64,000 nucleotides of DNA from Leptolyngbya sp. BC1307 (GCF_002286735.1 NZ_NRTA01000006.1:62001-126000), one strand, 5' to 3'; positions 37,163-46,896 are shown, numbered from the stretch's first letter. The notes: generated by a model not told the origin, from the letters alone. A program made the numbers and translations.

Positions 37163-37834
37163 ATGACAGCAGCGCAGGACTGGTTGATAATCGGGCGGAT
37201 CGTTGGGGCGCATGGGCTAAACGGCCATGTGAAGGTCTATGCCGAGAGCGATTTCCCGGAGCGGTTTACAGAGCCGGGCGATCGCTGGATCAAAAAACCA
37301 GCCGACTCTCAGCCAGGCTTGATCAAGCTCGTCAGTGGCCGCTATTTAGAAGGAAAGAATCAATATCTGGTTAAGCTCGCGGGTGTGGACTACCGCGATC
37401 AGGCTGAAGATCTGCGGCAGGCTGAGCTGATGGTGCCGGAAAGCGATCGCCTCTCTTTAGCACCGGGAGAATTCCACGTCTCTGACCTGATCGGCCTGAC
37501 AGTAGTTGTAAAGACCGACCAGACGACAATAGGAACGGTGACAGATGTCTTTACCACTGGGCATGACATGCTAGAAGTAACCGTCGCGGCCCCGCCAGAA
37601 AATTCAGAAGAGACAGCCGAAGCAGATTCAGCGCTAGCAGCAGAGAAAGCCATTCCTCACGATTCTATGCGAGCAAAGGCGGCTCAAAAGCTCAAGCGTC
37701 AGGCAAAGCGCAAAGCCAAGAAAAAAGCGCCTAAAACGCTGCTGATTCCCTTTGTAGAAGAAATCGTACCGGTAGTAGATATTGCCACAGGCCGAATAGA
37801 AATTACCCCACCACCTGGATTGATCGATCTTTAG
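37163..37834 (+). CDS. rimM: Ribosome maturation factor RimM with internal insertion
   Basis: RimM helps 16S rRNA processing and 30S maturation. The N-terminal domain is clear: IIGRIVGAHGLNGHVKVYAESDF with the G-x-hydrophobic-G-H-G core. The PRC-barrel domain follows from about residue 112. A 50-residue insertion (about 142-191), Glu/Ala-rich and then Lys/Arg-rich (KLKRQAKRKAKKK), splits the barrel between VTVAAP and TLLIPFVEEIVPVVDI. The total of 223 residues exceeds the usual 170-180. It overlaps nothing and follows avtA closely. Confidence 0.92.
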   Translation: MTAAQDWLIIGRIVGAHGLNGHVKVYAESDFPERFTEPGDRWIKKPADSQPGLIKLVSGRYLEGKNQYLVKLAGVDYRDQAEDLRQAELMVPESDRLSLAPGEFHVSDLIGLTVVVKTDQTTIGTVTDVFTTGHDMLEVTVAAPPENSEETAEADSALAAEKAIPHDSMRAKAAQKLKRQAKRKAKKKAPKTLLIPFVEEIVPVVDIATGRIEITPPPGLIDL

Positions 37835-37924
37835 CTTTTCATCTTTAGCTTTTCATCAGTGGTGAACATGACACAATAGGCTCAGTGGGCGAATCTCATT
37901 TTGGCATCGCCGACAAAGGAAGAA

Positions 37925-38566
37925 ATGATCAGGTATCTTCTAGAGCCTCCGACCAAACCAATTGGGGAAAAACGGGTAGCCTTCCACGACTTAGAATGGC
38001 CAGCGTTCAAACAGATCCAAAAATTATTGACTGAGCGCACTCGCGCTAAGTTCACCTATGACAATGGTGTTCTAGAAATTACCATGCCTCTTGAAAGTCA
38101 CGAGCGCTCTGCCCGGCTGATCGAACTTTTTATCAGGATTTTGGTCGTAGAGATGGGTCTGATGATAAAAACTATGGGCTCCACCACGCTCGACCGCGAA
38201 GACCTGCGTAAGAGCGCTGAGCCAGATAACGCCTACTACATTCAAAACTTCGACTTGGTCGCTGACCATACAGTTGATCTAGCGGTCGATCCTGCACCTG
38301 ATTTGGTTGTAGAAGTTGACATCACAAACACAGATATCGACAAAGATCTGCTGTACGCAGGGATGGGTGTGCCGGAGTTTTGGCGGTTCAATGGGCGGGA
38401 ATGGCGGATTTTGTGCTTGGAGAACGGGGCTTATGTTGAGTGCGATCGCTCTCCTACCTTCCCCCTAGTCAAAAAGGCAGATCTGTATAAATTCTTAAAA
38501 GCAGCACTGCTAAACGAGGTATCTGCTGAAATCAACTTTCGCCAGTGGGTACGCGAACAGCTATAG
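37925..38566 (+). CDS. Uma2-family putative nuclease (DUF820)
   Basis: This protein of about 213 residues belongs to the Uma2/DUF820 group, a PD-(D/E)XK-like fold abundant in cyanobacteria. The segment PDLVVEVDITNTDIDKDLLY supplies the Glu and Lys of the nuclease motif, with the upstream EPDNAYYI. An ATG at 37925 with AAAGGA just before it is preferred; a TTG at 37901 would add 8 residues. The family's biological role is unsettled. Confidence 0.8.
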   Translation: MIRYLLEPPTKPIGEKRVAFHDLEWPAFKQIQKLLTERTRAKFTYDNGVLEITMPLESHERSARLIELFIRILVVEMGLMIKTMGSTTLDREDLRKSAEPDNAYYIQNFDLVADHTVDLAVDPAPDLVVEVDITNTDIDKDLLYAGMGVPEFWRFNGREWRILCLENGAYVECDRSPTFPLVKKADLYKFLKAALLNEVSAEINFRQWVREQL

Positions 38567-38582
38567 CAGCCGGTATAGAGTA

Positions 38583-39365
38583 ATGAGCACAGAAAAAGAG
38601 GCGATCGAGCACTTCACAAGACCCTGGGCTGAGCGACGAGGACTGGAGTCGATGGAAAGCCATTCGGGGTCTATTTTAGTCAGAGCTTCTATTGATGAGC
38701 TAGCAGATGCCCTGACGCCGGTTGCAGTAGAAGCCAGGCGGGGTGTGCTGGGCACTGAAGTCGAAAGCTCAGGCTGTTTTGTCTTGACCTATCAGATTGT
38801 TGGACAGAGCTGGTCGATGATTCTGCCCGATGAAATCTACGATCCTCAACACTTAGCGCGATGTTCACGACCTGGCGAAGCTGATCTTTCAGCGATCATT
38901 GGCCAACCCGTCATAGATTTTCAGGTGAGTGATACGGTTGGCTGCATTGGCTATCAGTTATTTGAAGGCGGCGAACGGGTGGAATATTTCAGCGGATCTG
39001 AAGAGGAAGATCCTTCTGAGGGAGAAGGTGAAAATGGGATAGAGGCTCGATATTACGAACTTATGCCTTATCCCGACGAGAATGAAGACGGGCCGCTGAT
39101 ACAGATGGCCAGATTTTGGTCACGCGATCGCCAGCTAACAGCCGAACAGATTGGTAACATATGGGATTTCCCCGACCGATTCTTGCGCGATCAGGGTGCC
39201 TACGATCCTGCCCTCGACTCCAGATATTTTCTAGGAGACTATGCGCCAAAGCGAGGTAAGCGCTATCGAATTCAGAACCCTGGAATTACCCTGGTGACAG
39301 GTCGGCGAGAGGTCACTGCTGTTCCCGATCTTGTGCGAGTTGATTATTTCAGATTTGGCAGCTGA
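38583..39365 (+). CDS. Conserved hypothetical protein, acidic, cytoplasmic
   Basis: This 260-residue acidic protein starts 16 bases after the Uma2 gene stop. It has an N-terminal SMUG- or immunity-like alpha/beta segment (ILVRASIDELADALTP, VLTYQIVGQSWSMIL) and a low-complexity Glu/Gly block around residues 140-155. No domain of known function was recognised. There are no membrane helices or signal peptide. The spacing suggests cotranscription with the Uma2 gene. Confidence 0.6.
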   Translation: MSTEKEAIEHFTRPWAERRGLESMESHSGSILVRASIDELADALTPVAVEARRGVLGTEVESSGCFVLTYQIVGQSWSMILPDEIYDPQHLARCSRPGEADLSAIIGQPVIDFQVSDTVGCIGYQLFEGGERVEYFSGSEEEDPSEGEGENGIEARYYELMPYPDENEDGPLIQMARFWSRDRQLTAEQIGNIWDFPDRFLRDQGAYDPALDSRYFLGDYAPKRGKRYRIQNPGITLVTGRREVTAVPDLVRVDYFRFGS

Positions 39366-39387
39366 GCAAAGGAGTATGCTCTAAAAG

Positions 39388-39873
39388 CTAGCCAGAAATC
39401 ACAATACCATCAGTCCCGCTGATCCGCTTGCGGAGACGAGAGAGCATCAGGTCATCTTCCATGCGCTGCTCTTTGTAACTGCGCTGCCACACAGGAGAGC
39501 CGGGCTGGTTACGCACCAAGTTGATTCGCTTAGCAGTAACCGCTTTGAACTCTGCAATAAAAGACGTTAGCAGTCGCGGCTTGCCAACCGTGACCCTATT
39601 GTTATGATAGTCCTGCAAGCATATCAAGGCGTGCAGCGCATCTGGCACAATTGCCCACTGATCTAGCAAAATCCCTTCGTGGTCAGCCGCAGAGAGTAAT
39701 AGCTCATCAGCCACAATCTTTGCATGAGAAGAGACGAAGGCTGACGTGCCTGAGTATTCGGCAGGCAGGTTTTTCTGGGGTTCAAACAGGTTTTGGCCGC
39801 CGTGCGTTTTCAGCCGCACATAGTAGAGCGCTGTCTCGGCGGAGCAGTGATAGATCTGGGATATGTTTGTCAA
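39388..39873 (-). CDS. RAYT-like (Y1-transposase family) protein with altered HUH motif
   Basis: This 161-residue protein resembles REP-associated tyrosine transposases. The block RLLTSFIAEFKAVTAKRINL, then NQPGSPVWQRSYKEQ and MLSRLRKRI matches the C-terminal half, with Tyr133 in the nucleophile position. The HUH motif would be at residues 79-81 but reads A-L-H in VPDALHALI, so the first His is missing. The N-terminal half is also diverged. The protein may be inactive or domesticated. A 164-bp MITE lies about 240 bases away on the right. Confidence 0.65.
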   Translation of the reverse strand: MTNISQIYHCSAETALYYVRLKTHGGQNLFEPQKNLPAEYSGTSAFVSSHAKIVADELLLSAADHEGILLDQWAIVPDALHALICLQDYHNNRVTVGKPRLLTSFIAEFKAVTAKRINLVRNQPGSPVWQRSYKEQRMEDDLMLSRLRKRISGTDGIVISG

Positions 39874-40396
39874 CAGATGACCTGAACCCTTGAAAAGTCT
39901 CTGGTGTTAGACTGCCCAGCCAAGCCAAAAACTTACGGCAGTATTATAAAAATAAATCGGGTAGCAAAACGCACTAGCAACTCAGAAAGTCAATGTCTGC
40001 AGTGAGGGGCTTGACCCCCCTTGTCTATATAAACAAGGTTAAGAGGCCACTATCCGGTAATCTTTTAGCTCGGTTTTGAGCAGCTCGTTTCTCTAGAGAG
40101 TGGCATTGCTACCCAGCAATTCCAAATTCCAACTTACAGACGTTCATTTTGCCTCAACGAGGAACGAGATTACTGGGTTTCAGCCGCTGAGCTCTGCTAG
40201 TCAAATTTGACCCTGATGTGAGGTGAACGATAAATCAAGGGTTTTGAGTGTCCGTAGTCTGGAATTTGGAATTGCTGATTGCTACCTGAATCTCTAAGCC
40301 TGTCCTTTGCTCGTCAGACCAACCCTACAAAAGAAACTTACTCGCCCGGCTATCTTTTTGCTCGGCAAGTCATCGTTCTTAGCGTAGACTTTTTGA
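39874..40396. other. Intergenic region with the 164-bp MITE
   Basis: No ORF is supported between the RAYT-like gene and tRNA-Leu. The MITE at 40114-40277 with its target duplication occupies the centre. The flanks contain A/T-rich sequence without a clear promoter. Confidence 0.6.
40105..40286. mobile_element. MITE: 164-bp element with 18-bp TIRs and 9-bp target duplication
   Basis: The element 40114-40277 begins with CAGCAATTCCAAATTCCA and ends with its exact complement (40260-40277). The flanking 9-mer ATTGCTACC is repeated directly on both sides (40105-40113 and 40278-40286), as expected of a target-site duplication. The inner ends retain imperfect pairing. There is no transposase gene inside. 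The 9-bp duplication is compatible with IS families such as IS5/IS903, IS1 or IS10-like. Confidence 0.85.
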
Positions 40397-40478
40397 TGGG
40401 CAAGGAGAGACTCGAACTCTCACGACCGAAGCCGCCACATTTTGAGTGTGGTGCGTCTACCAATTCCGCCACTTGCCC
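40397..40478 (-). tRNA. tRNA-Leu (anticodon CAA)
   Basis: The minus strand gives an acceptor GGGCAAG pairing with CTTGCCC, the D-arm with GGTAGACGC, an anticodon stem CCACA/TGTGG with loop CTCAAAA (anticodon CAA), a class II variable arm GGCTTCGGTC, and T-loop TTCGAGT. The discriminator is A and CCA is not encoded. Confidence 0.95.
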
Positions 40479-40556
40479 AGTAGTAGGCCCCCAGTATACC
40501 GAATTTGCAGCCACTTAGCGGAGCAAATTTAGGAATCAAATTTCAGTGTCAAAACG

Positions 40557-41429
40557 CTACCAGTTTCGCCATCCGCCAGGGTGCTGGTCGGTTTGCGTAG
40601 TGACTAAAAGACGGCTGTTCAACAAGTCCTGATAGTCTGGGGTGCTGGCCCAGCGGTCAATCTCTCTGGCCCTGAGAACCGGTACCGGATGGCTGAGTTC
40701 GTCTGTTTTTAGCTGCTTGAGCATTTCGCCAATTTCGCTGTTGCTGATGGCGTCGTAAGAGCGGGCCTGGTCAATAAAGGCATCTAAATTGAGCTGGGGT
40801 GAAAGCGTGGGCGAGCCGCCGGAGAGTTTCATCAGTACCGAGGCGACTGTGCGGGCGTCTTGAGTGGCAAGCAGGGCAGCGCGATCGCAGGTAAACTCAG
40901 CGCAGCGCACCCACTCCATAATCTGTGACTGCCAGCTTTGCATTAGCAGACCGCCAAAAGGGAGCTGACTGGTCGCGAGCGACAGCAGGTTAGCCAGCGT
41001 CAAATAAACGCCATGATCACATTTGAGATGACCCAGCTCGTGACCAATAACGGCCTGCACTTCTGCCGGATTCAGCAGCTCGATCAGCGCAGTATGTACC
41101 ACGATAAAGGGCTGCTTGCCCCGCATCGCAAAGGTGTAGGCATTGGGCACAGGGTGCTGCTTGATATAGAGCTGAGGCACTTCTAAATCGAGCACCTGGC
41201 AGGCTTCTAAGAGTAGGTCATGAATATCTGGCAGCTGATTAGGCCCGACCAGAACGCTAGCGGCAATATTTTCTAGATAGAAAAACTGCTCGCCCATCGG
41301 CCCTAGCAAGCTGCGAATGGCCACATCCAATCCGGGCAGACGCTTTAGCGCCTGAGTGGCCTGCCGATCTAGCGGGTGGCGAAAGTGATCGGCATTGAGA
41401 CCAATCAGCGGAGACTTAGAGAGGACCAT
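40557..41429 (-). CDS. M48-family zinc metallopeptidase
   Basis: This 290-residue protein has the zinc motif HELGH in VIGHELGHLKCDHG, plus the following downstream Glu in the CAEFTCDRAAL segment. Membrane-spanning segments are weak, so it could be a soluble or peripherally bound peptidase. The family includes HtpX and BepA-like proteins. The 5' end abuts a 12-bp inverted repeat described separately. Confidence 0.88.
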   Translation of the reverse strand: MVLSKSPLIGLNADHFRHPLDRQATQALKRLPGLDVAIRSLLGPMGEQFFYLENIAASVLVGPNQLPDIHDLLLEACQVLDLEVPQLYIKQHPVPNAYTFAMRGKQPFIVVHTALIELLNPAEVQAVIGHELGHLKCDHGVYLTLANLLSLATSQLPFGGLLMQSWQSQIMEWVRCAEFTCDRAALLATQDARTVASVLMKLSGGSPTLSPQLNLDAFIDQARSYDAISNSEIGEMLKQLKTDELSHPVPVLRAREIDRWASTPDYQDLLNSRLLVTTQTDQHPGGWRNW

Positions 41430-41437
41430 AAAAAATC

Positions 41438-41556
41438 GCTAGCCTGAGGGCACTCACAACAGACAAAACTGACCGCTCAAGCAGCCCTGATGTTTGCCTT
41501 ATCTCGTTAGTATAGCGAGATCTTACAGGCGTCTTTTGAGAATGCCTCAGGCTAGC
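41438..41556. repeat. Inverted-repeat pair flanking a 119-bp intergenic segment
   Basis: GCTAGCCTGAGG at 41438-41449 is complementary to CCTCAGGCTAGC at 41545-41556, with further imperfect pairing inside. No target duplication is evident. It could be a MITE remnant or a long hairpin between murA and the M48 gene. Confidence 0.6.
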
Positions 41557-41588
41557 TAATAAGCGTCACTTAGCCTGTCAACCTGGGG

Positions 41589-43028
41589 CTAATTGGACTG
41601 TAACGGCGAGGTGATTGCCGCAGCGAGCGGTGCCGCTACAGGCTGACTGCCATTTACAGCAGGCTGCGTAGCATCGTCTGCTTCACTGAGCGGAATGCGC
41701 CGCAGTTGGGCCCCGACGTTGCGCAGCTTTTCTTCAAATTTTTCGTAGCCCCGGTCAAGGTGATGCAGGCCGTGCAGGGTAGTTTTGCCTTTGGCGGCGA
41801 GGCCAGCGATCGCCAGCGCTGCTGAAGCCCGCAAATCACTGCCCGTCACGGGAGCCCCAGAGAGATGACTCACCCCGCGCACAATGGCACAGTCTCCTTT
41901 CACCCGAATATCCGCGCCCATCCGGTTAAATTCGGCGACATGCTGCAGCCGATTTTCAAAGACGGTTTCGGTCACCATGCTATTGCCATCTGCCAGGGTC
42001 AGCAGCGCCATAAACTGAGCCTGCATATCTGTCGGGAAACCGGGATAGGGTAGGGTCTGCACATCAGCAGGCAAAGTCCGCTCACCCGGCGAGAGCCGAA
42101 TGGTGCTGCGCCCTTCTATCTCGATTTGAGCGCCTGTTTCCCGCAGCTTCGCCAGCAGCGGCGTCAGATGGGTCGGATCAACCGGCCCTACGGTAATTTC
42201 AGAGCGAGTTAGCGCCCCGGCGACCAAATAGGTACCGGCTTCAATCCGGTCAGGAATAATGCTGTAGTCGGTAGCATGCAACCTGGGCACGCCAATAATC
42301 GTAATCGTGTTGGTGCCTGCGCCCCGAATTTTAGCGCCCATCGCCCGGCAGAAATTAGCCAGATCGACAACTTCTGGCTCCTGCGCAGCATTTTCAATTA
42401 CCGTCTCGCCCTCGGCTAGCGTGGCGGCCATCATCAGAGTTTCGGTGGCCCCAACGCTGGGATAATCCAGATAGATGTTGGCCCCTTTGAGTCGATTTCT
42501 CGCGCCGGGCACGTAGGCATGAACCACACCGTGATCCATATGCACATGGGCACCTAGCGCCTGCAATCCGCGAATGTGCAACTCTACCGGGCGGGCTCCA
42601 ATCGCACAGCCGCCGGGCAACGGGACCCGCGCCACCCCCAAGCGAGCTAGCAGCGGACCAATGACGAAAAAGCTAGCTCTGAGCTTGCTGACGATATCGT
42701 AGGGCGCTTTTGAATGGCTGACGTGGCTACCGTCTACCTCTAAAATATCGCCGCTGCGGACAACTTTGAGCCCTAAAGCCTGGAGCACTGCCGCCATCCG
42801 ACCAATATCCATCAGGTCGGGAATATTGCGAATGCGGCAGGTCTGTGAGCAAAGGAGCGTGCCGCCCAAAATCACCAGTGCCGAATTCTTAGCACCGCTG
42901 ATGGGGATGTGGCCGCTGAGCGGCGTACCGCCCCAGATCTCAATCACAGATTTGGAGCTGTCTGTAGCAGAATCTTCTACCGGACGGTCGCTAGCAAGCT
43001 TTGGAGTGATGATGGGAGTAGCCTCCAT
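41589..43028 (-). CDS. murA: UDP-N-acetylglucosamine 1-carboxyvinyltransferase
   Basis: This is the first committed enzyme of peptidoglycan precursor synthesis. The 479-residue protein has the substrate site [12 protein letters not shown] and the active-site loop [16 protein letters not shown] with Cys141, which confers fosfomycin sensitivity. The C-terminal [17 protein letters not shown] and [17 protein letters not shown] are typical. It has an N-terminal extension of about 25 residues and a C-terminal tail longer than in E. coli, common in cyanobacteria. Confidence 0.96.
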   Translation of the reverse strand: MEATPIITPKLASDRPVEDSATDSSKSVIEIWGGTPLSGHIPISGAKNSALVILGGTLLCSQTCRIRNIPDLMDIGRMAAVLQALGLKVVRSGDILEVDGSHVSHSKAPYDIVSKLRASFFVIGPLLARLGVARVPLPGGCAIGARPVELHIRGLQALGAHVHMDHGVVHAYVPGARNRLKGANIYLDYPSVGATETLMMAATLAEGETVIENAAQEPEVVDLANFCRAMGAKIRGAGTNTITIIGVPRLHATDYSIIPDRIEAGTYLVAGALTRSEITVGPVDPTHLTPLLAKLRETGAQIEIEGRSTIRLSPGERTLPADVQTLPYPGFPTDMQAQFMALLTLADGNSMVTETVFENRLQHVAEFNRMGADIRVKGDCAIVRGVSHLSGAPVTGSDLRASAALAIAGLAAKGKTTLHGLHHLDRGYEKFEEKLRNVGAQLRRIPLSEADDATQPAVNGSQPVAAPLAAAITSPLQSN

Positions 43029-43193
43029 AATTTTCGGGCTGAAATAATTTAGGTATGGATTCTACCCGAAACCTCCGAGTTTCTCCCGGTAGGTTTGAAC
43101 AGTTTTGACCCTACCATTCTTTTAGATTGTCTGCGCTCTAGTGATTTTTGCGCAGGTAGGCGGAGAATCTACCCAGATAGGCTCAAAATGCTG

Positions 43194-43222
43194 TTGACGA
43201 ATGTGCCTTACTGCTAGATTAT
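43194..43222 (+). promoter_or_regulatory. Possible promoter of tRNA-Leu(CAG)
   Basis: TTGACG at 43194-43199 with GATTAT 17 bases downstream gives a plausible sigma-70 pair, about 50 bases before the tRNA. The -10 is a poor match, so this is tentative. Confidence 0.35.
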
Positions 43223-43274
43223 TGTTAATCGCAGCCTTGGGCAGATTGCCGATGCACTACGCCCTGGATGCCAT

Positions 43275-43358
43275 GCGGGACTGGCGGAATTGGTAGACGC
43301 GCTAGATTCAGATTCTAGTGTTCGCAAGGACTTCCGGGTTCAAGTCCCGGGTTCCGCA
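43275..43358 (+). tRNA. tRNA-Leu (anticodon CAG)
   Basis: The acceptor GCGGGAC pairs with GTTCCGC. The D-arm contains GGTAGACGCG, the anticodon stem is CTAGA/TCTAG with loop TTCAGAT (anticodon CAG), the long variable arm is TGTTCGCAAGGACTT, and the T-arm contains GGTTCAAGTCC. The discriminator is A; CCA is not encoded. Confidence 0.95.
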
Positions 43359-43374
43359 TCAACACAGGTTAAGC

Positions 43375-43413
43375 AAAAAGCTCCTTAGCATCTACCAGCT
43401 GAGGAGCTTTTTT
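43375..43413 (+). terminator. Rho-independent terminator after tRNA-Leu(CAG)
   Basis: AAGCTCCTTAGC pairs with GCTGAGGAGCTT over 12 positions with a single G-U, an 8-base loop, and a T-run to 43413. It is a strong terminator for the tRNA transcript. Confidence 0.9.
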
Positions 43414-43507
43414 ATGCGATCGCTCCTACCTACTCATCTCTTCGGGTATTGTTCGAAACTTCCTATCATTCAGTGTAAGTACATAGCACTTTAAATATAT
43501 ATATCTC

Positions 43508-44305
43508 ATGCTCACCAGCCTGCAAAATCCGACGGTTAAGCAGTTGCGCAAGCTCCAGCAGCCAAAAGAACGCCGTCAGCAAGCCACGCTTTTGCTGGAA
43601 GGCACTCATCTGGTCGAAGCAGCCTGCGCCGCCAACTATCCGCTCCAGGTGCTGTGCTACACCGAAGCGTGGCAGCAGCGGCATCCGCAGGTTTGTCAGC
43701 AGGCCATCGATCAGGCCGAGCAGGTAGAGCTAGTTTCGGCAGCGGTGCTGAAGTCGATTGCCAGCACAGTGACGCCCGATGGGGTAGTGGCGACCGCGCC
43801 GCGCCGCTCAGTCTGGCAAGACTCTCGGGATAGAACAGAGCAGTCTGAGCCTGCTGTGAGCCTCGGTCTCATGCTAGAGACGCTGCAAGATCCCGGTAAT
43901 CTTGGCACGATTATTCGCACGGCGGCAGCAGCAGGGAGCGATCGCCTCTGGCTCAGCCCTGACAGCGTTGATTTAGGCCATCCCAAAGTGCTGCGGGCGT
44001 CAGTCGGGCAGTGGTTTCGTCTGCCGATGGCAACTGTAGATGTCGTCACCCAGGCGCAGCAGCTTCAGCAGCAGGGCGTTCAGCTCGTAGCGACCACAGC
44101 GACGGGTGAGCTGGACTACTGGCAGCTAGATTTGCGTCAGCCCACCGTTTTTATGATGGGCAACGAAGGCGCAGGGCTCTCTGCTGAACTGATGGCCTGC
44201 GCGTCGGTGACGGCTAAAATTCCGGTGATGCCGGGTGTAGAATCGCTCAATGTGGCTGTTTCGGCGGCGCTTTTACTGTATGAAGCGCGGCGGCAGCGGT
44301 TTTAG
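43508..44305 (+). CDS. TrmH/SpoU-family RNA 2'-O-ribose methyltransferase
   Basis: This 265-residue SPOUT enzyme has a substrate-binding N-terminal domain ([31 protein letters not shown]). The catalytic domain with the knotted fold includes [18 protein letters not shown], then [16 protein letters not shown] and [20 protein letters not shown], motifs 1, 2 and 3 of SpoU. It probably methylates 23S rRNA, but the exact target is not determinable. Confidence 0.9.
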   Translation: MLTSLQNPTVKQLRKLQQPKERRQQATLLLEGTHLVEAACAANYPLQVLCYTEAWQQRHPQVCQQAIDQAEQVELVSAAVLKSIASTVTPDGVVATAPRRSVWQDSRDRTEQSEPAVSLGLMLETLQDPGNLGTIIRTAAAAGSDRLWLSPDSVDLGHPKVLRASVGQWFRLPMATVDVVTQAQQLQQQGVQLVATTATGELDYWQLDLRQPTVFMMGNEGAGLSAELMACASVTAKIPVMPGVESLNVAVSAALLLYEARRQRF

Positions 44306-44306
44306 G

Positions 44307-44376
44307 GGGGAAAGGCAAAGGGGAAGGGGAAAGGCAAAGGGGAAAGGCAAAGGGGAAAGGCAAAGGGGAAAGGCAA
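44307..44376 (+). repeat. 13-bp purine-rich tandem repeat
   Basis: Units of GGGGAAAGGCAAA are repeated about five times with one irregular copy, immediately after the SpoU stop codon. This is a cyanobacterial short tandem repeat array that could also form a purine-rich leader for lpdA. Confidence 0.8.
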
Positions 44377-44445
44377 CCCCTGAAACCTGAGTTGTCTAAA
44401 ACCACCGCTCTAGTTGAGAATAGGAAAGAACCTAAGGAGAGCGCA

Positions 44446-45879
44446 GTGGATTCAGCATTTGATTATGACTTGGTGATTATTGGCGCAGGTGTTGGCGGTC
44501 ACGGCGCGGCCATTCATGCGGTCAAGTGTGGTCTGAAGACGGCCATTATTGAAGCCGGTGATATGGGCGGCACCTGCGTTAATCGGGGCTGTATTCCTTC
44601 TAAGGCGCTGCTGGCAGCTTCGGGCAGAGTGCGCGAGATGAGAGATGCCCAGCACCTGAAGGCCTTAGGCATTAGCCTGTCTGGGGTCGGGTTTGACCGA
44701 GAAAAGATTGCCGATCATGCGAAGAATTTAGTCGGGAAAATTCGGGGCGATCTGACTAATAGCCTCACTCGTCTAGGGGTAGAGACCATTCGCGGCTGGG
44801 GTAAGATTGCCAGCGGCCAAAAGGTTTCGATAACTGATGACAGCGGTACTCGTACTATCACTGCCAAAGACATTATTCTTTCACCGGGATCTATCCCTTT
44901 TGTGCCCAGAGGCATTGAAACCGACGGCAAAACTGTTTTTACCAGCGACGAAGCCATCCGGCTTGACTGGCTACCTGATTGGGTGGCCATTATCGGCAGC
45001 GGCTACATTGGCCTGGAATTTTCTGACATCTATACGGCGCTAGGCTCAGAAGTCACGATGATTGAAGCGTTGGATCATCTGATGCCGACTTTTGACCCTG
45101 ATATTGCTAAACAAGCAGAGCGCGTCCTGATCAAGCCGCGCGATATTGAAACGAAGGTGGGGCTGCTAGCAAAGAAAATTACGCCGGGATCGCCGGTCGT
45201 CATTGAGCTGGCCGATCCGAAGACGATGGAGATAGTGGAGACGCTAGAGGTGGATGCCTGCCTGGTTGCTACGGGCAGAATTCCGGCAACCAAGAATCTA
45301 GATCTGAATATGGTGGCGGTGGAAACTGACCGACGCGGCTTTATCCCCGTAAATGACCAGCTAGCGGTGCTGCGCGACGGTAAGCCGGTGCCTCATCTGT
45401 GGGCGATTGGCGATGCGACTGGCAAAATGATGCTGGCTCACGCCGCTTCTGCTCAGGGCATTGTGGCGGTAGACAATATCTGCGGTCAGCATCGCACTAT
45501 TGACTACAGCGCTATTCCGGCAGCGGCTTTTACGCACCCAGAAGTTAGCTTTGTCGGCCTCACTGAGCCTGCGGCTAAAGCGGCGGCTAAGGAAGGCGGC
45601 TATGAAGTGGCCTCTGTTCGCAGCTACTTTAAGGCAAATTCTAAGGCGCTGGCGGAAGGAGAAACGGAAGGTCTGGCGAAGGTGATCTATCGTAAGGATA
45701 CGGGCGAGGTGATGGGGGCTCATATTATTGGGCTGCATGCGGCTGATCTGATTCAGGAAGCGGCTAATGCGATCGCCCAAAAGCAATCCGTCATCGAACT
45801 CTCTCAGTTTGTACATACGCATCCCACGCTGTCTGAGGTGCTAGATGAAGCGTACAAGCGAGCTACCGTCACGGCTTGA
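44446..45879 (+). CDS. lpdA: Dihydrolipoyl dehydrogenase (E3)
   Basis: This flavin disulfide oxidoreductase of 477 residues reoxidises lipoyl groups in pyruvate dehydrogenase and the glycine cleavage system. FAD motif [20 protein letters not shown] is followed by the redox-active pair in GGTCVNRGC (Cys44, Cys49). The second NAD motif is [17 protein letters not shown], and the C-terminal catalytic segment is [16 protein letters not shown] with His. The GTG at 44446 is preceded by AAGGAG at 6 bases and matches the family start; a TTG at 44392 is upstream. The PDH E2 gene is in the same window at 57683. Confidence 0.95.
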   Translation: MDSAFDYDLVIIGAGVGGHGAAIHAVKCGLKTAIIEAGDMGGTCVNRGCIPSKALLAASGRVREMRDAQHLKALGISLSGVGFDREKIADHAKNLVGKIRGDLTNSLTRLGVETIRGWGKIASGQKVSITDDSGTRTITAKDIILSPGSIPFVPRGIETDGKTVFTSDEAIRLDWLPDWVAIIGSGYIGLEFSDIYTALGSEVTMIEALDHLMPTFDPDIAKQAERVLIKPRDIETKVGLLAKKITPGSPVVIELADPKTMEIVETLEVDACLVATGRIPATKNLDLNMVAVETDRRGFIPVNDQLAVLRDGKPVPHLWAIGDATGKMMLAHAASAQGIVAVDNICGQHRTIDYSAIPAAAFTHPEVSFVGLTEPAAKAAAKEGGYEVASVRSYFKANSKALAEGETEGLAKVIYRKDTGEVMGAHIIGLHAADLIQEAANAIAQKQSVIELSQFVHTHPTLSEVLDEAYKRATVTA

Positions 45880-45999
45880 AAGGATGAAGTGTGAACGATG
45901 AACGATGAGTTAAATCGTTTTTGACCTGACTGGTTGCGTTCACACTCTTCTCCTGCTTTTTATTCATCGCTCATCGCTCATACTTTCTACACTCGTCCT

Positions 46000-46896
46000 A
46001 TGGAAATTCGCCGCCGTCCGCCCAATCCGGCGATCGCTGTTGCCAGTTTGCAATATCAGATCAAATCGCCTGACGCCGAGCCGCGCAATATCTTAGAAAA
46101 GATTGTCTGGCACAAAGAGACAGAAGTTGCCCGTCAGCGCGAAAAAGTGAGCCTGCAAGATTTGCAACAGCAGGCACAGGGATTGCCGCCTACTAAAGGC
46201 TTTGTCGAAGCGCTGCGCTGGCAGGCAGATCAGCAGCGCCCGGCTCTGATTGCGGAAGTCAAAAAAGCTTCGCCCAGCAAAGGCGTGATTCGATCTGATT
46301 TTGATCCGGTGGCGATCGCTCGCAGCTACGAGTCTGGCGGCGCGACCTGCCTCTCGGTACTGACTGACAGCGAATTTTTTCAGGGCAGCTTTGACTACCT
46401 CGTACAGATTCGCCAGGCGGTCAACCTGCCGCTGCTGTGCAAAGAATTTATCCTTTACCCCTATCAGATCTACCAGGCCCGAGTTGCCGGAGCCGATGCA
46501 GTGCTGCTAATCGCTGCCCTTTTGCCGGATAAAGATTTGAACTACTTTAAGCGGATTGCCAAAGCGCTGGGCATGGCTGTCCTAGTTGAAACGCATACCG
46601 CTGAAGAGTTTGAACGGGCGCTAGGATTAGAAGACGTGCGGCTGATCGGCATTAATAACCGCAACTTAGAAGACTTTACTGTTAGCCTGAAGACAACCGA
46701 GCAGATTTTAACGACCTACCGCGAGGCCATTGCCGAGAAACAGACCCTCATCGTCAGTGAGTCCGGGCTGCATACCCCAGCCGATGTCAAAACGGTAACG
46801 GCGGCGGGAGCGCAGGCTATTTTAGTCGGTGAATCTCTGGTCAAACAGCCTGATCCCGGTGGGGCGATCGCGCCACTGATAGGCCGCCCAATCTAA
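46000..46896 (+). CDS. trpC: Indole-3-glycerol phosphate synthase
   Basis: This TIM-barrel enzyme of tryptophan synthesis has 298 residues. The N-terminal extension (about 45 residues) is typical of cyanobacteria. The core shows [17 protein letters not shown] with catalytic Glu and Lys, then [35 protein letters not shown] and [14 protein letters not shown]. The ending [11 protein letters not shown] and [15 protein letters not shown] bind phosphate. The frame extends upstream to 45934 but the ATG at 46000 is preferred. It lies 120 bases after lpdA. Confidence 0.95.
   Translation: MEIRRRPPNPAIAVASLQYQIKSPDAEPRNILEKIVWHKETEVARQREKVSLQDLQQQAQGLPPTKGFVEALRWQADQQRPALIAEVKKASPSKGVIRSDFDPVAIARSYESGGATCLSVLTDSEFFQGSFDYLVQIRQAVNLPLLCKEFILYPYQIYQARVAGADAVLLIAALLPDKDLNYFKRIAKALGMAVLVETHTAEEFERALGLEDVRLIGINNRNLEDFTVSLKTTEQILTTYREAIAEKQTLIVSESGLHTPADVKTVTAAGAQAILVGESLVKQPDPGGAIAPLIGRPI

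Noticed and set aside
40279-40518. 79-residue plus-strand ORF across the tRNA-Leu
   Set aside because: It reads through the antisense of tRNA-Leu(CAA).
45880-45999. Terminator between lpdA and trpC
   Set aside because: An AGTGTGAACG / CGTTCACACT pair exists with a 39-base loop and GAACGAT-type tandem repeats, but there is no T-run and the structure is weak.
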